A stretch of 64,000 nt of DNA from Hylemonella sp. GTDB taxonomy: Bacteria > Pseudomonadota > Gammaproteobacteria > Burkholderiales > Burkholderiaceae_C. Positions within the stretch are counted from its first letter, which is position 1. Each line of letters opens with the position of its first letter. The notes under the pieces are model-generated. The model was not told the origin of the DNA. It searched no databases and was given only the letters and a program-made list of their open reading frames with translations. Made by a program: the position numbers and the translations under genes. Positions 1-8,866 of the stretch are shown piece after piece. The DNA lies in the NCBI RefSeq assembly GCF_027532185.1, contig NZ_JAPZSV010000003.1, forward strand, positions 744,001 to 808,000. The letters run 5' to 3'.

Positions 1-889
1 GGTAAGTCGCCGGCACTGCCGCACGCAGCTCGGCATCGCTGTCGTACAGCTCCAGGCAGTAGAGCCCGGCCCACACGCCCGGCGCAGGCCGCTGTCGCAG
101 CCAGACCGCGCCATCGCGTGTCTGCGCCCATAGCAGCCAGAGCGACTGGGCCGTGCGCTTGAGCTTGCGTGTCTTGACGGGATAGTGTTCGGGCCGCTCT
201 TCCTGAAGGGACACGCAGAACCCGGCCGCAGGACAGGCCGTACAGGCCGGCTTGCGCGGCAGGCAGACGGTGGCGCCCAGGTCCATCACCCCCTGGGTGT
301 AGCGCGGCATGGTGTTGCTCAGATCGCGCTGCGGCAGGAGCTCGGTGGCGAGCTGCCACAGCGCGCGTTCGTTCGCCCCCTGGGCCAGATCAGCACCAAA
401 GCCCAGCACCCGCGTGAGCACGCGCTTCACATTGCCATCGAGGATGGCGACCCGCTCGCCAAAGCAGATCGAGGCAATGGCTGCCGCCGTGGACGGGCCG
501 ATGCCCGGCAGTTCCTGCAGCTGCGCCGCCGTGTGCGGGAAGACGCCGCCATGCCGCGCCACCACTTGGACGGCACAGGCGTGCAGGTTGCGCGCACGGC
601 TGTAGTAGCCCAGGCCGCTCCAGAGCGCCAGCACGTCATCCAACCCGGCCGCGGCCAGGGCTTGCACATCGGGGAAACGCTGCAGAAAGCGCGCGTAATA
701 GTCACGCACCGTGACCACCTGGGTCTGCTGCAGCATGATTTCCGACAGCCAGACGCGGTAGGGATCACGCGTGCCCTGCCAGGGCAGATCCCGGCGGCCG
801 TGGCGGGCCTGCCAGCGCAGCAGCTGCTTGGCCCAGCCCTCGGGCAGTTTCACACGGAAAAGGGACGCCGGAGAACGCGGTCGGCTCAC
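1..889 (-). CDS. mutY: A/G-specific adenine glycosylase MutY (3' part runs off the window)
   Basis: MutY removes adenine mispaired with 8-oxoguanine, the second line of the GO base-excision repair system. About 296 residues are visible and the C-terminus lies beyond base 1. Reading the minus strand gives the family landmarks: catalytic Glu50 in WLSEIMLQQTQV, a helix-hairpin-helix ELPGIGPSTAAAIAS near residues 126-140, catalytic Asp151 in ILDGNVKR, and a [4Fe-4S] loop with cysteines 209, 216, 219 and 225 in the classical C-x6-C-x2-C-x5-C spacing. The start is a GTG whose bases overlap the TGA of the upstream dynamin-like gene (GTGA), so translation is probably coupled. The overlapping ATG-started frames here are shadows. 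Confidence 0.95.
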   Translation of the reverse strand, partial: MSRPRSPASLFRVKLPEGWAKQLLRWQARHGRRDLPWQGTRDPYRVWLSEIMLQQTQVVTVRDYYARFLQRFPDVQALAAAGLDDVLALWSGLGYYSRARNLHACAVQVVARHGGVFPHTAAQLQELPGIGPSTAAAIASICFGERVAILDGNVKRVLTRVLGFGADLAQGANERALWQLATELLPQRDLSNTMPRYTQGVMDLGATVCLPRKPACTACPAAGFCVSLQEERPEHYPVKTRKLKRTAQSLWLLWAQTRDGAVWLRQRPAPGVWAGLYCLELYDSDAELRAAVPATY

Positions 890-2856
890 GAGGCCTGCAA
901 CTCGGCCGCCACCGTGTCCTTGGGCTTGGTGACGTCCTGGGCGCGGATCAGGTAGGCCGTGAGCTCGAGCAGCTTGGTGTCCAGCTGGTTCAGGGCCTTG
1001 AACTGGCCATCGATCTCGCCGATGCGCTCGTCCAGGCCGCCGGCGGCCTGCTGGATGCGATCGATGGCCTCCAGGCGGCGGCTGAAATTGCGGCGACGCT
1101 CGCGCAGCTGCGCGTCAAGCTGGGCCGCGGCCGATTTGCTCCAGAGCTCGACATCACCGAGCGCGGCCTGGTAGACGCTGCGCAGGCGCGTCGCCAAGGC
1201 GCGTACCAGACGGTCGGCGAACTCGGGCTGGGCCAGGCGGAAGGCGTTGCCCAGGCCCAGGTATTGCAGATGACCGCGCTCGACCTGGTCGAGGCTGTCG
1301 ATATAGGGCTGCATCTTCGGCTCCGCCGGCGGCTGCAGGGAGAAGCCTTGCTCGGCATTGAGCTGCTTGAACGAGGCATCCAGCATGGTCTGGATCTCGG
1401 CCGTGAGCGCCTGCACATGGCGCAGGTTTTCGCGCAGGCGGTCGAAGGTATCACCGTAGGACTTCTTGACGCCGAGCTTGAGGCCCGTCTGCAGCAGCGA
1501 CTGCATGAGCTGGTTCATCTCGCGCTTGAGGTTCTTGCTGCTCAGCAGGCCGAACACATCGCGCAGCAGCTTGAGGTGCACCGAGCGGACGGCGTGGATC
1601 TTGGCGCCAGCGCGGTCGAATTCGGCCTGTTCCTGCGAGATGCGCAGTCGCATGTGCTTGATGACGGCCGCGTTCTTGCCCTGCAGGCCCTTGAGCTCGA
1701 GCATCTGCTCGTTGAGATCGCGGCGGCGGATGTTGAGTACGCGACCCACCTCCAGCTGCAGATCGGAAATGCCGACGGCCACGGCAGCGCCCAGGATGCG
1801 CTGGCGCTGACCCATGATGCGCTGCGCCAGCACCTCCTCCAGCGCGGGCAGGCAGCTGGCCTGCAAGAGCTTGGCGTCGTCGGTGACCTTGCCGACCAGA
1901 CCCTTCTGGGCCGACACGGGCAGCACCTGCTCGCGGGACAGGCCGAGGATCTCGGCCGTGGTGGCGCGTTGACGGTCGATCTGCATCTGGATCTGGGCCG
2001 GCGAACTCAGCGCATCCCAGAGCGAATCGATCTTGTTGAGCACGACCAGGCGTGTGTCGGTACCGACGGCCGACTCGGTGATCAGGTGCTCGCGCCAGAT
2101 CTCCAGATCGGACTTGGTGACCCCGGTATCGGCGCCCAGGATGAACACGACGGCATGGGCCTGGGGCACCAGACTCACCGTCAGCTCGGGCTCGGCGCCG
2201 ATGGCGTTGAGCCCCGGCGTGTCCAGGATGACCAGACCCTGCTTGAGCAACGGATGCGCGATGTTGATCAGGGCATGGCGCCACTTGGGCACCTCGACCC
2301 GGCCCTGGGCATCCTGCAACGGTGTATCGCCCGGATTCTGGCTGCTCCAGAAACCCAAGGCACGCGCCTCTTCCAGCGAGACGCGGCGGGTCTCGGAGAC
2401 CTTCTCCAGCGCCATGGCCAGCTGCTGGGGATCGTTGACGTCGAGATCGACACGGGTCCACTTCTCCGGGACCATGCGCCACTCCATGAGTGACTGCGGC
2501 TGCAGGCGGGTTTCGATGGGCAGCAGGCGCAGGCAGGGCGGCACCTCGGCGTCGTAGCCCATCTCGGTCGGGCACATGGTGGTGCGCCCGGCGCTGGCCG
2601 GCATGATGCGCCGCCCGTAGCCGGCGAAGAAGATCGCGTTGATCAGTTCGGACTTGCCGCGCGAGAACTCAGCGACGAAAGCCACCATGACCTTGTCGGC
2701 GCGTACCTGCATCTCCAGGCGGTGCAGGCGCTCCTCGACAGCAGCGTCCAGCAGATCGTGGTCCTTCATCCACTCGCCCAGCAGCTTCAGGCGCAGCGCA
2801 AACTCGCGCCGCCAGTTCCCGTGCTGGTCAAACTGTTCGTTGAAAGAGGTAGCCAA
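886..2856 (-). CDS. Dynamin-family GTPase
   Basis: A 656-residue bacterial dynamin-like protein, a family of large GTPases that tubulate or fuse membranes; the specific role of this one is unknown. G1 is near residues 62-69 (AEFSRGKS), G2 follows at GRTTMCPTE, G3 is LDTPGLN and G4 is NKID. The first glycine of the canonical GxxxxGK[ST] loop is alanine here. The C-terminal half is helical and rich in charged residues, with no obvious transmembrane stretch. It sits between mutM, 70 bases upstream, and mutY, which overlaps its stop by 4 bases. An AT-rich stretch around 2895-2925 is the probable promoter area and also holds a short inverted repeat (CTATC-5-GATAG). Confidence 0.85.
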   Translation of the reverse strand: MATSFNEQFDQHGNWRREFALRLKLLGEWMKDHDLLDAAVEERLHRLEMQVRADKVMVAFVAEFSRGKSELINAIFFAGYGRRIMPASAGRTTMCPTEMGYDAEVPPCLRLLPIETRLQPQSLMEWRMVPEKWTRVDLDVNDPQQLAMALEKVSETRRVSLEEARALGFWSSQNPGDTPLQDAQGRVEVPKWRHALINIAHPLLKQGLVILDTPGLNAIGAEPELTVSLVPQAHAVVFILGADTGVTKSDLEIWREHLITESAVGTDTRLVVLNKIDSLWDALSSPAQIQMQIDRQRATTAEILGLSREQVLPVSAQKGLVGKVTDDAKLLQASCLPALEEVLAQRIMGQRQRILGAAVAVGISDLQLEVGRVLNIRRRDLNEQMLELKGLQGKNAAVIKHMRLRISQEQAEFDRAGAKIHAVRSVHLKLLRDVFGLLSSKNLKREMNQLMQSLLQTGLKLGVKKSYGDTFDRLRENLRHVQALTAEIQTMLDASFKQLNAEQGFSLQPPAEPKMQPYIDSLDQVERGHLQYLGLGNAFRLAQPEFADRLVRALATRLRSVYQAALGDVELWSKSAAAQLDAQLRERRRNFSRRLEAIDRIQQAAGGLDERIGEIDGQFKALNQLDTKLLELTAYLIRAQDVTKPKDTVAAELQAS

Positions 2857-2926
2857 ATCTGTCCCCTAGACGCACTTCAGGTCATTTTGCAAACATTCAA
2901 TATAACACCTATCTTGTTGATAGTCC

Positions 2927-3742
2927 TCATGTTTTCTGACAATGAGGGCAGAAAAACGTTGCGCGCTGGCCCTGCCGGATGGCCTTGATCGGGGTGCCGC
3001 AGACCTTGCAGGGCAGGCCCTCACGGCCATAGACCTTGGCGTCGAACTGGAAGGTGCCACGTTCGCCCACCGCGTTCGAATAGTTGCGCAGGGTGGTGCC
3101 GCCGGCCGCCAGTGCCCGGCCCAGCACCTCGCGGATCGCCGCGTGCAGGCGCCCAGCACGCGGGCGGCTGATGCGCGCCGCGCTCAGCGTGGGCCGGATG
3201 CCCGCGAGGAACAGCGCCTCTGAAGCGTAAATATTGCCCACACCCACCACCACATCGCCGGCCAGCAGCACCTGCTTGATCGCAGCCCGGCGTGCCTTGA
3301 GCCCTGCGACGAAGGCCTCCAGATCGAAGGTCTCGCCCAGAGGCTCCATCCCCAGCCCGCCCAGCAACTTGCGCGCTGTGGAGGCCTCCTCACCATCGGC
3401 CCAGACCACGGCCCCGAAGCGGCGCGGGTCGTTCAGGCGCAGCAGGCCGCGCGTGGTGGCCAGCTCGAAATGGTCATGCACACCACGTTGCGGCAATACC
3501 GGCGCAAAGCTCAGGCTGCCGGACATGCCCAGATGCAGCAATAGCAAGCCCTCGTCCAGGTCGAGCAGCAGGTACTTGCCGCGCCGGCGCACACCACGCA
3601 CCGTCTGCCCGGCCAACCGCGCCGGTGGCACCCCCAGTGGCCAGCGCAAGGGCTTGCCCAGCCAGGCCGACTGGATGCGCGCACCCGCGATGCGGTCTGC
3701 AAAACTCAGGCGTGTGGCTTCGACTTCCGGCAATTCGGGCAT
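2927..3742 (-). CDS. mutM: Formamidopyrimidine-DNA glycosylase MutM (Fpg)
   Basis: Excises 8-oxoguanine and formamidopyrimidines and nicks the strand by beta,delta-elimination. The 271-residue protein begins MPELPEVE, so the catalytic Pro2 and Glu3 are in place, and this fixes the start at the internal ATG although the frame is open about 50 codons further upstream. The C-terminal zinc finger is complete: cysteines 245, 248, 265 and 268 (C-x2-C-x16-C-x2-C). Length is normal for the family. It is divergent from the TPR gene, with 49 bases between the start codons, and lies upstream of the dynamin-like gene and mutY, which run the same way. Confidence 0.97.
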   Translation of the reverse strand: MPELPEVEATRLSFADRIAGARIQSAWLGKPLRWPLGVPPARLAGQTVRGVRRRGKYLLLDLDEGLLLLHLGMSGSLSFAPVLPQRGVHDHFELATTRGLLRLNDPRRFGAVVWADGEEASTARKLLGGLGMEPLGETFDLEAFVAGLKARRAAIKQVLLAGDVVVGVGNIYASEALFLAGIRPTLSAARISRPRAGRLHAAIREVLGRALAAGGTTLRNYSNAVGERGTFQFDAKVYGREGLPCKVCGTPIKAIRQGQRATFFCPHCQKT

Positions 3743-3775
3743 GGGACACGGAGGCAAGGGAAACAAGGCTTGGAT

Positions 3776-3782
3776 TATTATG
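3776..3782. promoter_or_regulatory. Overlapping divergent -10 candidates between mutM and the TPR gene
   Basis: TATTAT at 3776-3781 lies 10 bases before the plus-strand ATG at 3792. On the minus strand CATAAT (3782-3777) lies 34 bases before the mutM ATG. No convincing -35 box was found on either side. It is proposed from position and AT content only. Confidence 0.35.
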
Positions 3783-3791
3783 GGTTGCAAT

Positions 3792-5531
3792 ATGTCCTCA
3801 CGCCTGCGCCTCCTTCCCCTGCTGCTGGCCGCTGCCCTGACCGCGCACGCGCAACAGCAGGAGACCTCCGCCCCACCCAGCCCGCCCGCCAATTCAGCCC
3901 TGGATGGCGAACTGTTCTACCAGCTGCTGCTGGGGGAATTCAGCACCCAGCGCGGCGAGGCCGGGGTGGGCTACTCCCTGGTGCTCGACGCGGCCCGCAA
4001 GACCAACGATGCCAGGCTCTACCAGCGTGCGGTCGAGATCGCCCTGCAATCGCGCGCTGGCGAGTCGGCGCTGCAGGCCGCGCGGGCCTGGAAGCAGGCG
4101 CAGCCGGCCTCGCGCGATGCCAACCGCTATGTGCTGCAGATCCTGATCGGCCTGAACCGGCTGGGAGAGATCGTCGAGCCCCTCAAGCGCGAGGTCGCGC
4201 TGGCCGAAGCCCGGGAGCGCAACCTGGTCATCGTCACCCTGCCCGCCTATTTCGCGCGCACCAACGACAAGAAGCTCGCGGCCGACCTGCTGGAACAGGC
4301 CCTGGCGGACCATCTGGGCAGCACACAAACCGGCGCCCCGGCTTGGAGTGCCGTGGGCCGCATGCGGCTGGAAGCGGGCGACCCCGCAGCTGCGCTGGAG
4401 GCCGCGCGCCGTGGCCAGGCCCTGGATGCGCGCGCCGAGGGGCCGGTCCTGCTCGCGCTGACGCTGATGTCCCCGCAGCTGCCCGCGGCTGAGGGCATCG
4501 TGCGCAAGCACATGGAAGGCCGGCCCCAACCGGCCGTGCGCCTGGCCTACGCGCGCGCGCTGCTCGACGCACAACGCTACGCCGAAGCCGGTACCCAGGT
4601 GCAGGCCGTGACGGCCGAAAAGCCCGACCACGCGGAAGCCTGGCTGATCCGCGGCACGCTGGAACTGCAGGACAACCGCCTCGACGCCGCAGAGAAATCG
4701 CTGCTGCAGTTCCTTGATCTCATGCAATCGCGCCGCAATGCCCAAGGCGTGGAGGAACCGAGCCGAGCCCTGGCCCAAGCCTACCTGGCGCTGGCCCAGA
4801 TTGCCGAGCAGCGCAAGGATTACAAGCAGGCCGAGGCCTGGCTGTCGAGGATCAGCAGCCCCGAGGACCTGGTCCGTACCCAGAGCCGGCGCGCCGGCAT
4901 CCTGGCACGCCAGGGCAAGATCGACGAGGCACGCGAACTGATCCGCAACCTGCCCGAGCGCTCGCCAGCCGATGCACGCGTCAAGCTCTCGACCGAAGTG
5001 CAACTGCTGCGCGACAACAAACGCTACGCCCAGGCCTACGAGCTGCTGGCCGAAGTCACGCAACGCGAGCCGCGGGACTATGACCTGCTCTACGACAAGG
5101 CCACGCTGGCCGAGAAGCTGGGGCGTACCGACGAGATGGAACGCATCCTGCGCGGCATCATCGCCGAGAAGCCCGACTACCACCACGCCTACAACGCGTT
5201 GGGCTACTCTCTGGCCGATCGCAATGTGCGCCTGGCCGAGGCGCGCAAGCTCATCCTCAAGGCACTGGAGTTCGCGCCCGACGATCCATTCATCACCGAC
5301 AGCCTGGGCTGGGTCGAGTTCCGCCAGGGCAACAAGAATGAAGCATTGCGTGTGCTGCAGAAGGCCTACCGGGCCCGCCCGGACGCGGAGATCGCCGCGC
5401 ATCTCGGCGAGGTCTACTGGAGCCTGGGGCAGCGCGAGCAGGCTCTGAGCGTCTGGCGCGAAGGCCTGCAGCTCAACGCCGAGAACGAGACCCTGGTGGA
5501 GACCCTCAAGCGTCTGCGGGTCAAACCGTGA
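3792..5531 (+). CDS. Periplasmic tetratricopeptide-repeat protein
   Basis: A 579-residue protein with an N-terminal signal peptide (hydrophobic [10 protein letters not shown], probable cleavage after AHA) and helical TPR repeats through most of its length, clearest in the C-terminal third (for example [16 protein letters not shown] and [20 protein letters not shown]). TPR proteins are scaffolds for protein contacts; the partner is unknown. Lying directly before lolB, with a 4-base GTGA overlap, suggests envelope or lipoprotein work, but that is inference. Two in-frame starts are possible: ATG 3780 adds four residues, and ATG 3792 gives a cleaner signal peptide and is preferred. The same frame is open far upstream over mutM, as an antisense artefact. 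Confidence 0.85.
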   Translation: MSSRLRLLPLLLAAALTAHAQQQETSAPPSPPANSALDGELFYQLLLGEFSTQRGEAGVGYSLVLDAARKTNDARLYQRAVEIALQSRAGESALQAARAWKQAQPASRDANRYVLQILIGLNRLGEIVEPLKREVALAEARERNLVIVTLPAYFARTNDKKLAADLLEQALADHLGSTQTGAPAWSAVGRMRLEAGDPAAALEAARRGQALDARAEGPVLLALTLMSPQLPAAEGIVRKHMEGRPQPAVRLAYARALLDAQRYAEAGTQVQAVTAEKPDHAEAWLIRGTLELQDNRLDAAEKSLLQFLDLMQSRRNAQGVEEPSRALAQAYLALAQIAEQRKDYKQAEAWLSRISSPEDLVRTQSRRAGILARQGKIDEARELIRNLPERSPADARVKLSTEVQLLRDNKRYAQAYELLAEVTQREPRDYDLLYDKATLAEKLGRTDEMERILRGIIAEKPDYHHAYNALGYSLADRNVRLAEARKLILKALEFAPDDPFITDSLGWVEFRQGNKNEALRVLQKAYRARPDAEIAAHLGEVYWSLGQREQALSVWREGLQLNAENETLVETLKRLRVKP

Positions 5532-6028
5532 GTCCCCACCGCCGTCGGCTGAACGCCGCGCTGGCCAGCCTGGCCACCCTGTGGCTGGCGGGCTGCGCGC
5601 AACCGGTCCTGCGTACGCAGGACGCGTCCCGGGGCTACTGGCGCGGCCGCCTGGCCCTGCGGATCGATGCCCTGCCCGAACCTACGTCCTTTTTTGCGAA
5701 CTTCGAACTCAGCGGTGCTGCCGACGCTGGCGAGTTGTTGCTGTCCAGCCCCATAGGCACCACCCTGGCCCAGCTGCGCTGGAGTCCGCAGTCTGCCCTG
5801 CTGCGCAACAACGGCCAGACCCGGGCCTTCGACAGCCTCGACGCCCTGGCCGTCGAGGCCACCGGCACCGCCATCCCGATCGCCGCCCTGTTCGAATGGC
5901 TGCAAGGTCGCGATGCCCTCGCCGACGGCTGGCAAGCTGATCTGACCCAGCTCCCGGCGGGCCGCCTGCTGGCGCGCCGCGCGCAGCCCACCCCGGTCGC
6001 CGAACTTCGCCTCATCCTTGAACCCTGA
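5528..6028 (+). CDS. lolB: Outer-membrane lipoprotein receptor LolB
   Basis: LolB accepts lipoproteins from LolA in the periplasm and inserts them into the outer membrane. The 166-residue product starts at a GTG that overlaps the TGA of the TPR gene, and carries a lipobox LAGC with the acylated cysteine near residue 23. The remainder matches LolB in layout (YWRGRLALRID, then FELSG and ELLLSSPIGTTLAQLRW). Its position just before ispE is the usual arrangement in beta- and gammaproteobacteria. Confidence 0.9.
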   Translation: MSPHRRRLNAALASLATLWLAGCAQPVLRTQDASRGYWRGRLALRIDALPEPTSFFANFELSGAADAGELLLSSPIGTTLAQLRWSPQSALLRNNGQTRAFDSLDALAVEATGTAIPIAALFEWLQGRDALADGWQADLTQLPAGRLLARRAQPTPVAELRLILEP

Positions 6029-6030
6029 GA

Positions 6031-6055
6031 CATGGCCGCGATAATCGCGGCCATG
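6031..6055. repeat. Perfect 25-base palindrome across the ispE start codon
   Basis: Two 12-base arms, CATGGCCGCGAT and ATCGCGGCCATG, are separated by a single A. The right arm contains the ispE ATG (6053) and the centre contains GATAAT (6040-6045), a -10-like hexamer 7 bases before the ATG. As RNA the stem would have to open a few central pairs to form a loop. It could be an operator, a start-codon-sequestering hairpin, or just a promoter with a fortuitous dyad. Confidence 0.6.
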
Positions 6056-6916
6056 CAGTCGCTCCACGACATTCCGGCTCCGGCCAAGCTGAACCTCTTC
6101 CTGCACATCACGGGGCGACGCGCCGACGGCTACCACCTGCTGCAATCGGTCTTCATGCTGATCGACTGGGCCGACACCCTGCACTTCGAGCGGCGCACGG
6201 ATGGCCGACTCAGCCGCGAAGATCTGCTGAACCCGCTGCCTGCGGATGACTTGATCCTGCGCGCGGCACGCGCGCTGCAAACCGCGACCGGCACCCCGCA
6301 GGGCGCACACATCGGCATCGAAAAGCGCCTCCCGGCCCAGGCCGGCATGGGCGGTGGCTCTTCAGACGCCGCCTCCACGCTGCTGGCACTCAATCGCCTC
6401 TGGAGCCTGGGCCTCACGCTGGACCAGCTCTGCACCATCGGCCTGCAACTCGGCGCGGACGTGCCCTTCTTCCTGCGCGGCCACAACGCCTGGGTCGAGG
6501 GCATCGGCGAGCAGATCACCCCCGTGCAGCTGCCTCGACGCCCGGTGCTGGTGGTCAAACCGGAGGCGGGGCTCGAAACCCGGGCCATTTTTTCAGACCC
6601 CGCGTTGAAGCGCGACAGTATTCCTGCTACAATCACAGGCTTTGCTGCAGACCCGCAGGCTTTCTTGAACGAAGCCCGCAACGACCTGCAGCCTGTCGCC
6701 CAGCGGCTCTGCCCGGGTGTCACGCAAGCACTGGATTGGCTCGCCACGCTGGGGCTTGAGGGACGGATGACAGGCTCAGGAAGTGCCGTGTTTGCGTGGG
6801 CACCGCCCGAGCTAAGTGTTCCGAAGGCGCCGGACACGATGCAGGCCCGGTTGTGCTGCAGCCTGGAGGCTCACCCGCTTTGCGGTTGGGCGGCCAGCGA
6901 TAGTTTCGGTGGGTAG
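6053..6916 (+). CDS. ispE: 4-diphosphocytidyl-2-C-methyl-D-erythritol kinase
   Basis: GHMP-family kinase that phosphorylates the 2-hydroxyl of CDP-methylerythritol in the MEP isoprenoid pathway. The 287-residue protein has the substrate-side motif PAPAKLNLFLHITGRRADGYH near the N-terminus, the GHMP ATP-binding loop AQAGMGGGSSDAAS and a C-terminal MTGSGSAVFAW. The start at MQSLHDIPAPAKL is preferred over an ATG seven codons upstream because it matches the usual family start; no Shine-Dalgarno sequence precedes either. The gene carries an internal promoter candidate (6605-6633) and is followed by tRNA-Gln. Confidence 0.95.
   Translation: MQSLHDIPAPAKLNLFLHITGRRADGYHLLQSVFMLIDWADTLHFERRTDGRLSREDLLNPLPADDLILRAARALQTATGTPQGAHIGIEKRLPAQAGMGGGSSDAASTLLALNRLWSLGLTLDQLCTIGLQLGADVPFFLRGHNAWVEGIGEQITPVQLPRRPVLVVKPEAGLETRAIFSDPALKRDSIPATITGFAADPQAFLNEARNDLQPVAQRLCPGVTQALDWLATLGLEGRMTGSGSAVFAWAPPELSVPKAPDTMQARLCCSLEAHPLCGWAASDSFGG
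6605..6633 (+). promoter_or_regulatory. Sigma-70-like promoter inside ispE
   Basis: TTGAAG (6605-6610), a 17-base spacer and TACAAT (6628-6633) make a near-consensus promoter inside the ispE coding region, about 300 bases before tRNA-Gln and 425 before prs. Escherichia coli prs is also transcribed from a promoter inside the upstream ispE gene, so the position is plausible. Confidence 0.55.
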
Positions 6917-6940
6917 CCGGTTCCGGTTGCCAACCTGTGT

Positions 6941-7017
6941 AGGGGAGTCGCCAAGTTGGTTAAGGCACCGGATTTTGATTCCGGCATGCGAGGGTTCGAG
7001 TCCTTCCTCCCCTGCCA
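6941..7017 (+). tRNA. tRNA-Gln (anticodon TTG)
   Basis: The 77-base gene includes an encoded CCA. The acceptor stem AGGGGAG pairs with CTCCCCT, followed by discriminator G and CCA. The anticodon stem CCGGA/TCCGG encloses loop TTTTGAT, so the anticodon TTG is at 6975-6977. The T arm holds the usual GGTTCGAGTCC. It lies between ispE and prs, 40 bases before prs. Confidence 0.97.
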
Positions 7018-7057
7018 AATTTTTCTGGGTCACTAGTCGCTCATCGCTGGATCGTTC

Positions 7058-8035
7058 ATGCAGGTCGCTCCGTCCCCGGATTTCATGATCTTCACGGGCA
7101 ATGCCAATCCGGCATTGGCCGCCGACATCGCCAAACACCTCGGCATCTCCCTGGGGGCTGCCACCGTCGGCCGTTTCTCGGACGGCGAGGTCACGGTCGA
7201 GATCAACCAGAACGTGCGTGCCCGCGACGTCTTCGTCGTGCAGTCCACCTGCGCGCCGACCAACGACTCGCTGATGGAGCTGCTCATCATGGTCGACGCG
7301 CTCAAGCGCGCCTCGGCCGAGCGCATCAGCGCTGTCATCCCCTACTTCGGCTACGCCCGCCAGGACCGTCGCCCGCGCTCCACCCGCGTGCCGATCACCG
7401 CCAAGGTCGTCGCCAACATGCTGCAGGCCGTGGGTGTGGCGCGCGTGCTGACCATGGACCTGCACGCCGACCAGATCCAGGGCTTCTTCGACATTCCTGT
7501 TGACAACATCTATGCGTCGCCCGTGCTGCTGGGGGACCTGCGCCAGAAAAAGTACGAGGACCTGATCGTGGTCTCGCCCGATGTGGGCGGCGTGGTGCGC
7601 GCGCGCGCGCTGGCCAAGCAGCTCAACTGCGACCTGGCCATCATCGACAAGCGTCGCCCGCGCGCCAATGTGAGCGAAGTGATGCACGTGATCGGCGAGA
7701 TCGAAGGCCGCAATTGCGTGATCATGGACGACATGATCGACACCGCCGGCACCCTGGTGAAGGCGGCCGAGGTGCTCAAGGAGCGTGGCGCCAAGAACGT
7801 CTACGCCTATTGCACGCACCCCATCTTCTCGGGCCCGGCCATCGAGCGCCTGTCCAAGGGCACGGCCCTGGACGAGGTGGTGGTGACCAACACCATCCCG
7901 CTGAGCCCGGCCGCTGCTGGCTGCGGCAAGATACGGCAGCTCAATGTGGCGCCGCTGATCGCGGAGACCATCCACCGCATCGCCAAGGGCGAGTCGGTCA
8001 TGAGTTTGTTCTCGGAGCAGGACGACCTGTTCTGA
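7058..8035 (+). CDS. prs: Ribose-phosphate pyrophosphokinase (PRPP synthetase)
   Basis: Makes phosphoribosyl pyrophosphate from ribose-5-phosphate and ATP, the precursor for nucleotides, histidine, tryptophan and NAD (so it also feeds nadC in this window). The 325-residue protein shows [20 protein letters not shown], the ATP-side [11 protein letters not shown], the metal-binding [13 protein letters not shown] and the PRPP loop [13 protein letters not shown]. Length is slightly above the usual 315 because of a short N-terminal extension before MIFTGNANP (ATG 7085), which is a possible alternative start. A strong terminator follows. Confidence 0.96.
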   Translation: MQVAPSPDFMIFTGNANPALAADIAKHLGISLGAATVGRFSDGEVTVEINQNVRARDVFVVQSTCAPTNDSLMELLIMVDALKRASAERISAVIPYFGYARQDRRPRSTRVPITAKVVANMLQAVGVARVLTMDLHADQIQGFFDIPVDNIYASPVLLGDLRQKKYEDLIVVSPDVGGVVRARALAKQLNCDLAIIDKRRPRANVSEVMHVIGEIEGRNCVIMDDMIDTAGTLVKAAEVLKERGAKNVYAYCTHPIFSGPAIERLSKGTALDEVVVTNTIPLSPAAAGCGKIRQLNVAPLIAETIHRIAKGESVMSLFSEQDDLF

Positions 8036-8046
8036 GGCAAGAAGCG

Positions 8047-8071
8047 GCCCGCGCCTCGCGTGCGGGCTTTT
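8047..8071 (+). terminator. Rho-independent terminator after prs
   Basis: GCCCGC (8047-8052) pairs with GCGGGC (8062-8067), extended by two inner pairs, and is followed by TTTT. It closes the prs transcript before rplY. Confidence 0.75.
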
Positions 8072-8120
8072 GTTGAACCGGAGCCACACTGGTCGCGGTG
8101 GGTTCCTGATGGAGTAAGTT

Positions 8121-8780
8121 ATGAAATTCGTCGCCTTTGAGCGCGCCAAGCAGGGTACGGGTGCGAGCCGCCGTCTGCGCAACACGGGCCGCACGCCCGG
8201 TATCGTCTACGGTGGCACCGCCGAGCCGCAACTGATCGAAGTCGATCACAACGCGCTGTGGCATGCCCTGAAGAAGGAAGCCTTCCACTCGTCCGTCCTG
8301 GACATGGAACTGAATGGCAAGAGCAACAAGGTTCTGCTGCGCGACGTGCAGATGCACCCCTACAAGGCCCTGGTGCTGCACATCGATTTCCAGCGTGTGG
8401 ACGCCAACACCAAGCTGCACATGAAGGTGCCGTTCCACTTCAGCGGCGACGAGAACTCGCCGGCCGTCAAGACCGACGGCTGTATCGCCAACCACGTGAT
8501 GACCGAAATCGAGGTGCTCTGCCTGCCGGCCGACCTGCCCGAGTTCATCGCTGTGGACCTGAGCGGCCTGAAGAAGGGTACGTCCCTGCACCTCTCCGAC
8601 ATCAAGCTGCCCAAGGGCGTGACCGCCGTGACCCACGGCAAGGCCAACCCGGTTGTGGTGTCTGTCGTGTCTGTCGCTGGCGCCGATGCGGCTGAAGCCG
8701 CCCCGGCGGCTGAAGCTGCTCCGGCTGCAGATGCCAAGGCCGCCGCTCCGGCTGCCAAGGCCCCCGCCGCCAAGAAGTAA
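8121..8780 (+). CDS. rplY: 50S ribosomal protein L25, general stress (CTC) type
   Basis: Binds 5S rRNA in the large ribosomal subunit. The 219-residue protein is the long, two-domain form: an N-terminal L25 domain ([19 protein letters not shown]) and a C-terminal beta domain, ending in an Ala/Pro/Lys-rich tail (repeats of AAPAAEAAP and PAAKAP). E. coli L25 is only about 94 residues and lacks the second domain and tail. GGAG stands 7 bases before the ATG. The gene is bracketed by two terminators, so it is probably expressed on its own. Confidence 0.95.
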   Translation: MKFVAFERAKQGTGASRRLRNTGRTPGIVYGGTAEPQLIEVDHNALWHALKKEAFHSSVLDMELNGKSNKVLLRDVQMHPYKALVLHIDFQRVDANTKLHMKVPFHFSGDENSPAVKTDGCIANHVMTEIEVLCLPADLPEFIAVDLSGLKKGTSLHLSDIKLPKGVTAVTHGKANPVVVSVVSVAGADAAEAAPAAEAAPAADAKAAAPAAKAPAAKK

Positions 8781-8796
8781 GCCCTCTGCGCTTGCT

Positions 8797-8829
8797 GACA
8801 ACGGCTCGCTTCGGCGGGCCGTTGTCTTT
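8797..8829 (+). terminator. Strong terminator with UUCG tetraloop after rplY
   Basis: A 13-pair stem (GACAACGGC-T-CGC with GCG-G-GCCGTTGTC) is capped by TTCG closed by a C-G pair, the extra-stable tetraloop form, and followed by TTT. It ends 38 bases before the pth start. Confidence 0.85.
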
Positions 8830-8854
8830 GGTGCGGCAGTCGCCGCGATCCATC

Positions 8855-8860
8855 GATAAT
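8855..8860 (+). promoter_or_regulatory. -10 box of pth (probably leaderless mRNA)
   Basis: GATAAT lies 6 bases before the pth ATG (8867) and just after the rplY terminator, with no Shine-Dalgarno sequence between. The expected transcription start would be at or next to the ATG. Confidence 0.5.
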
Positions 8861-8866
8861 CCGCGC

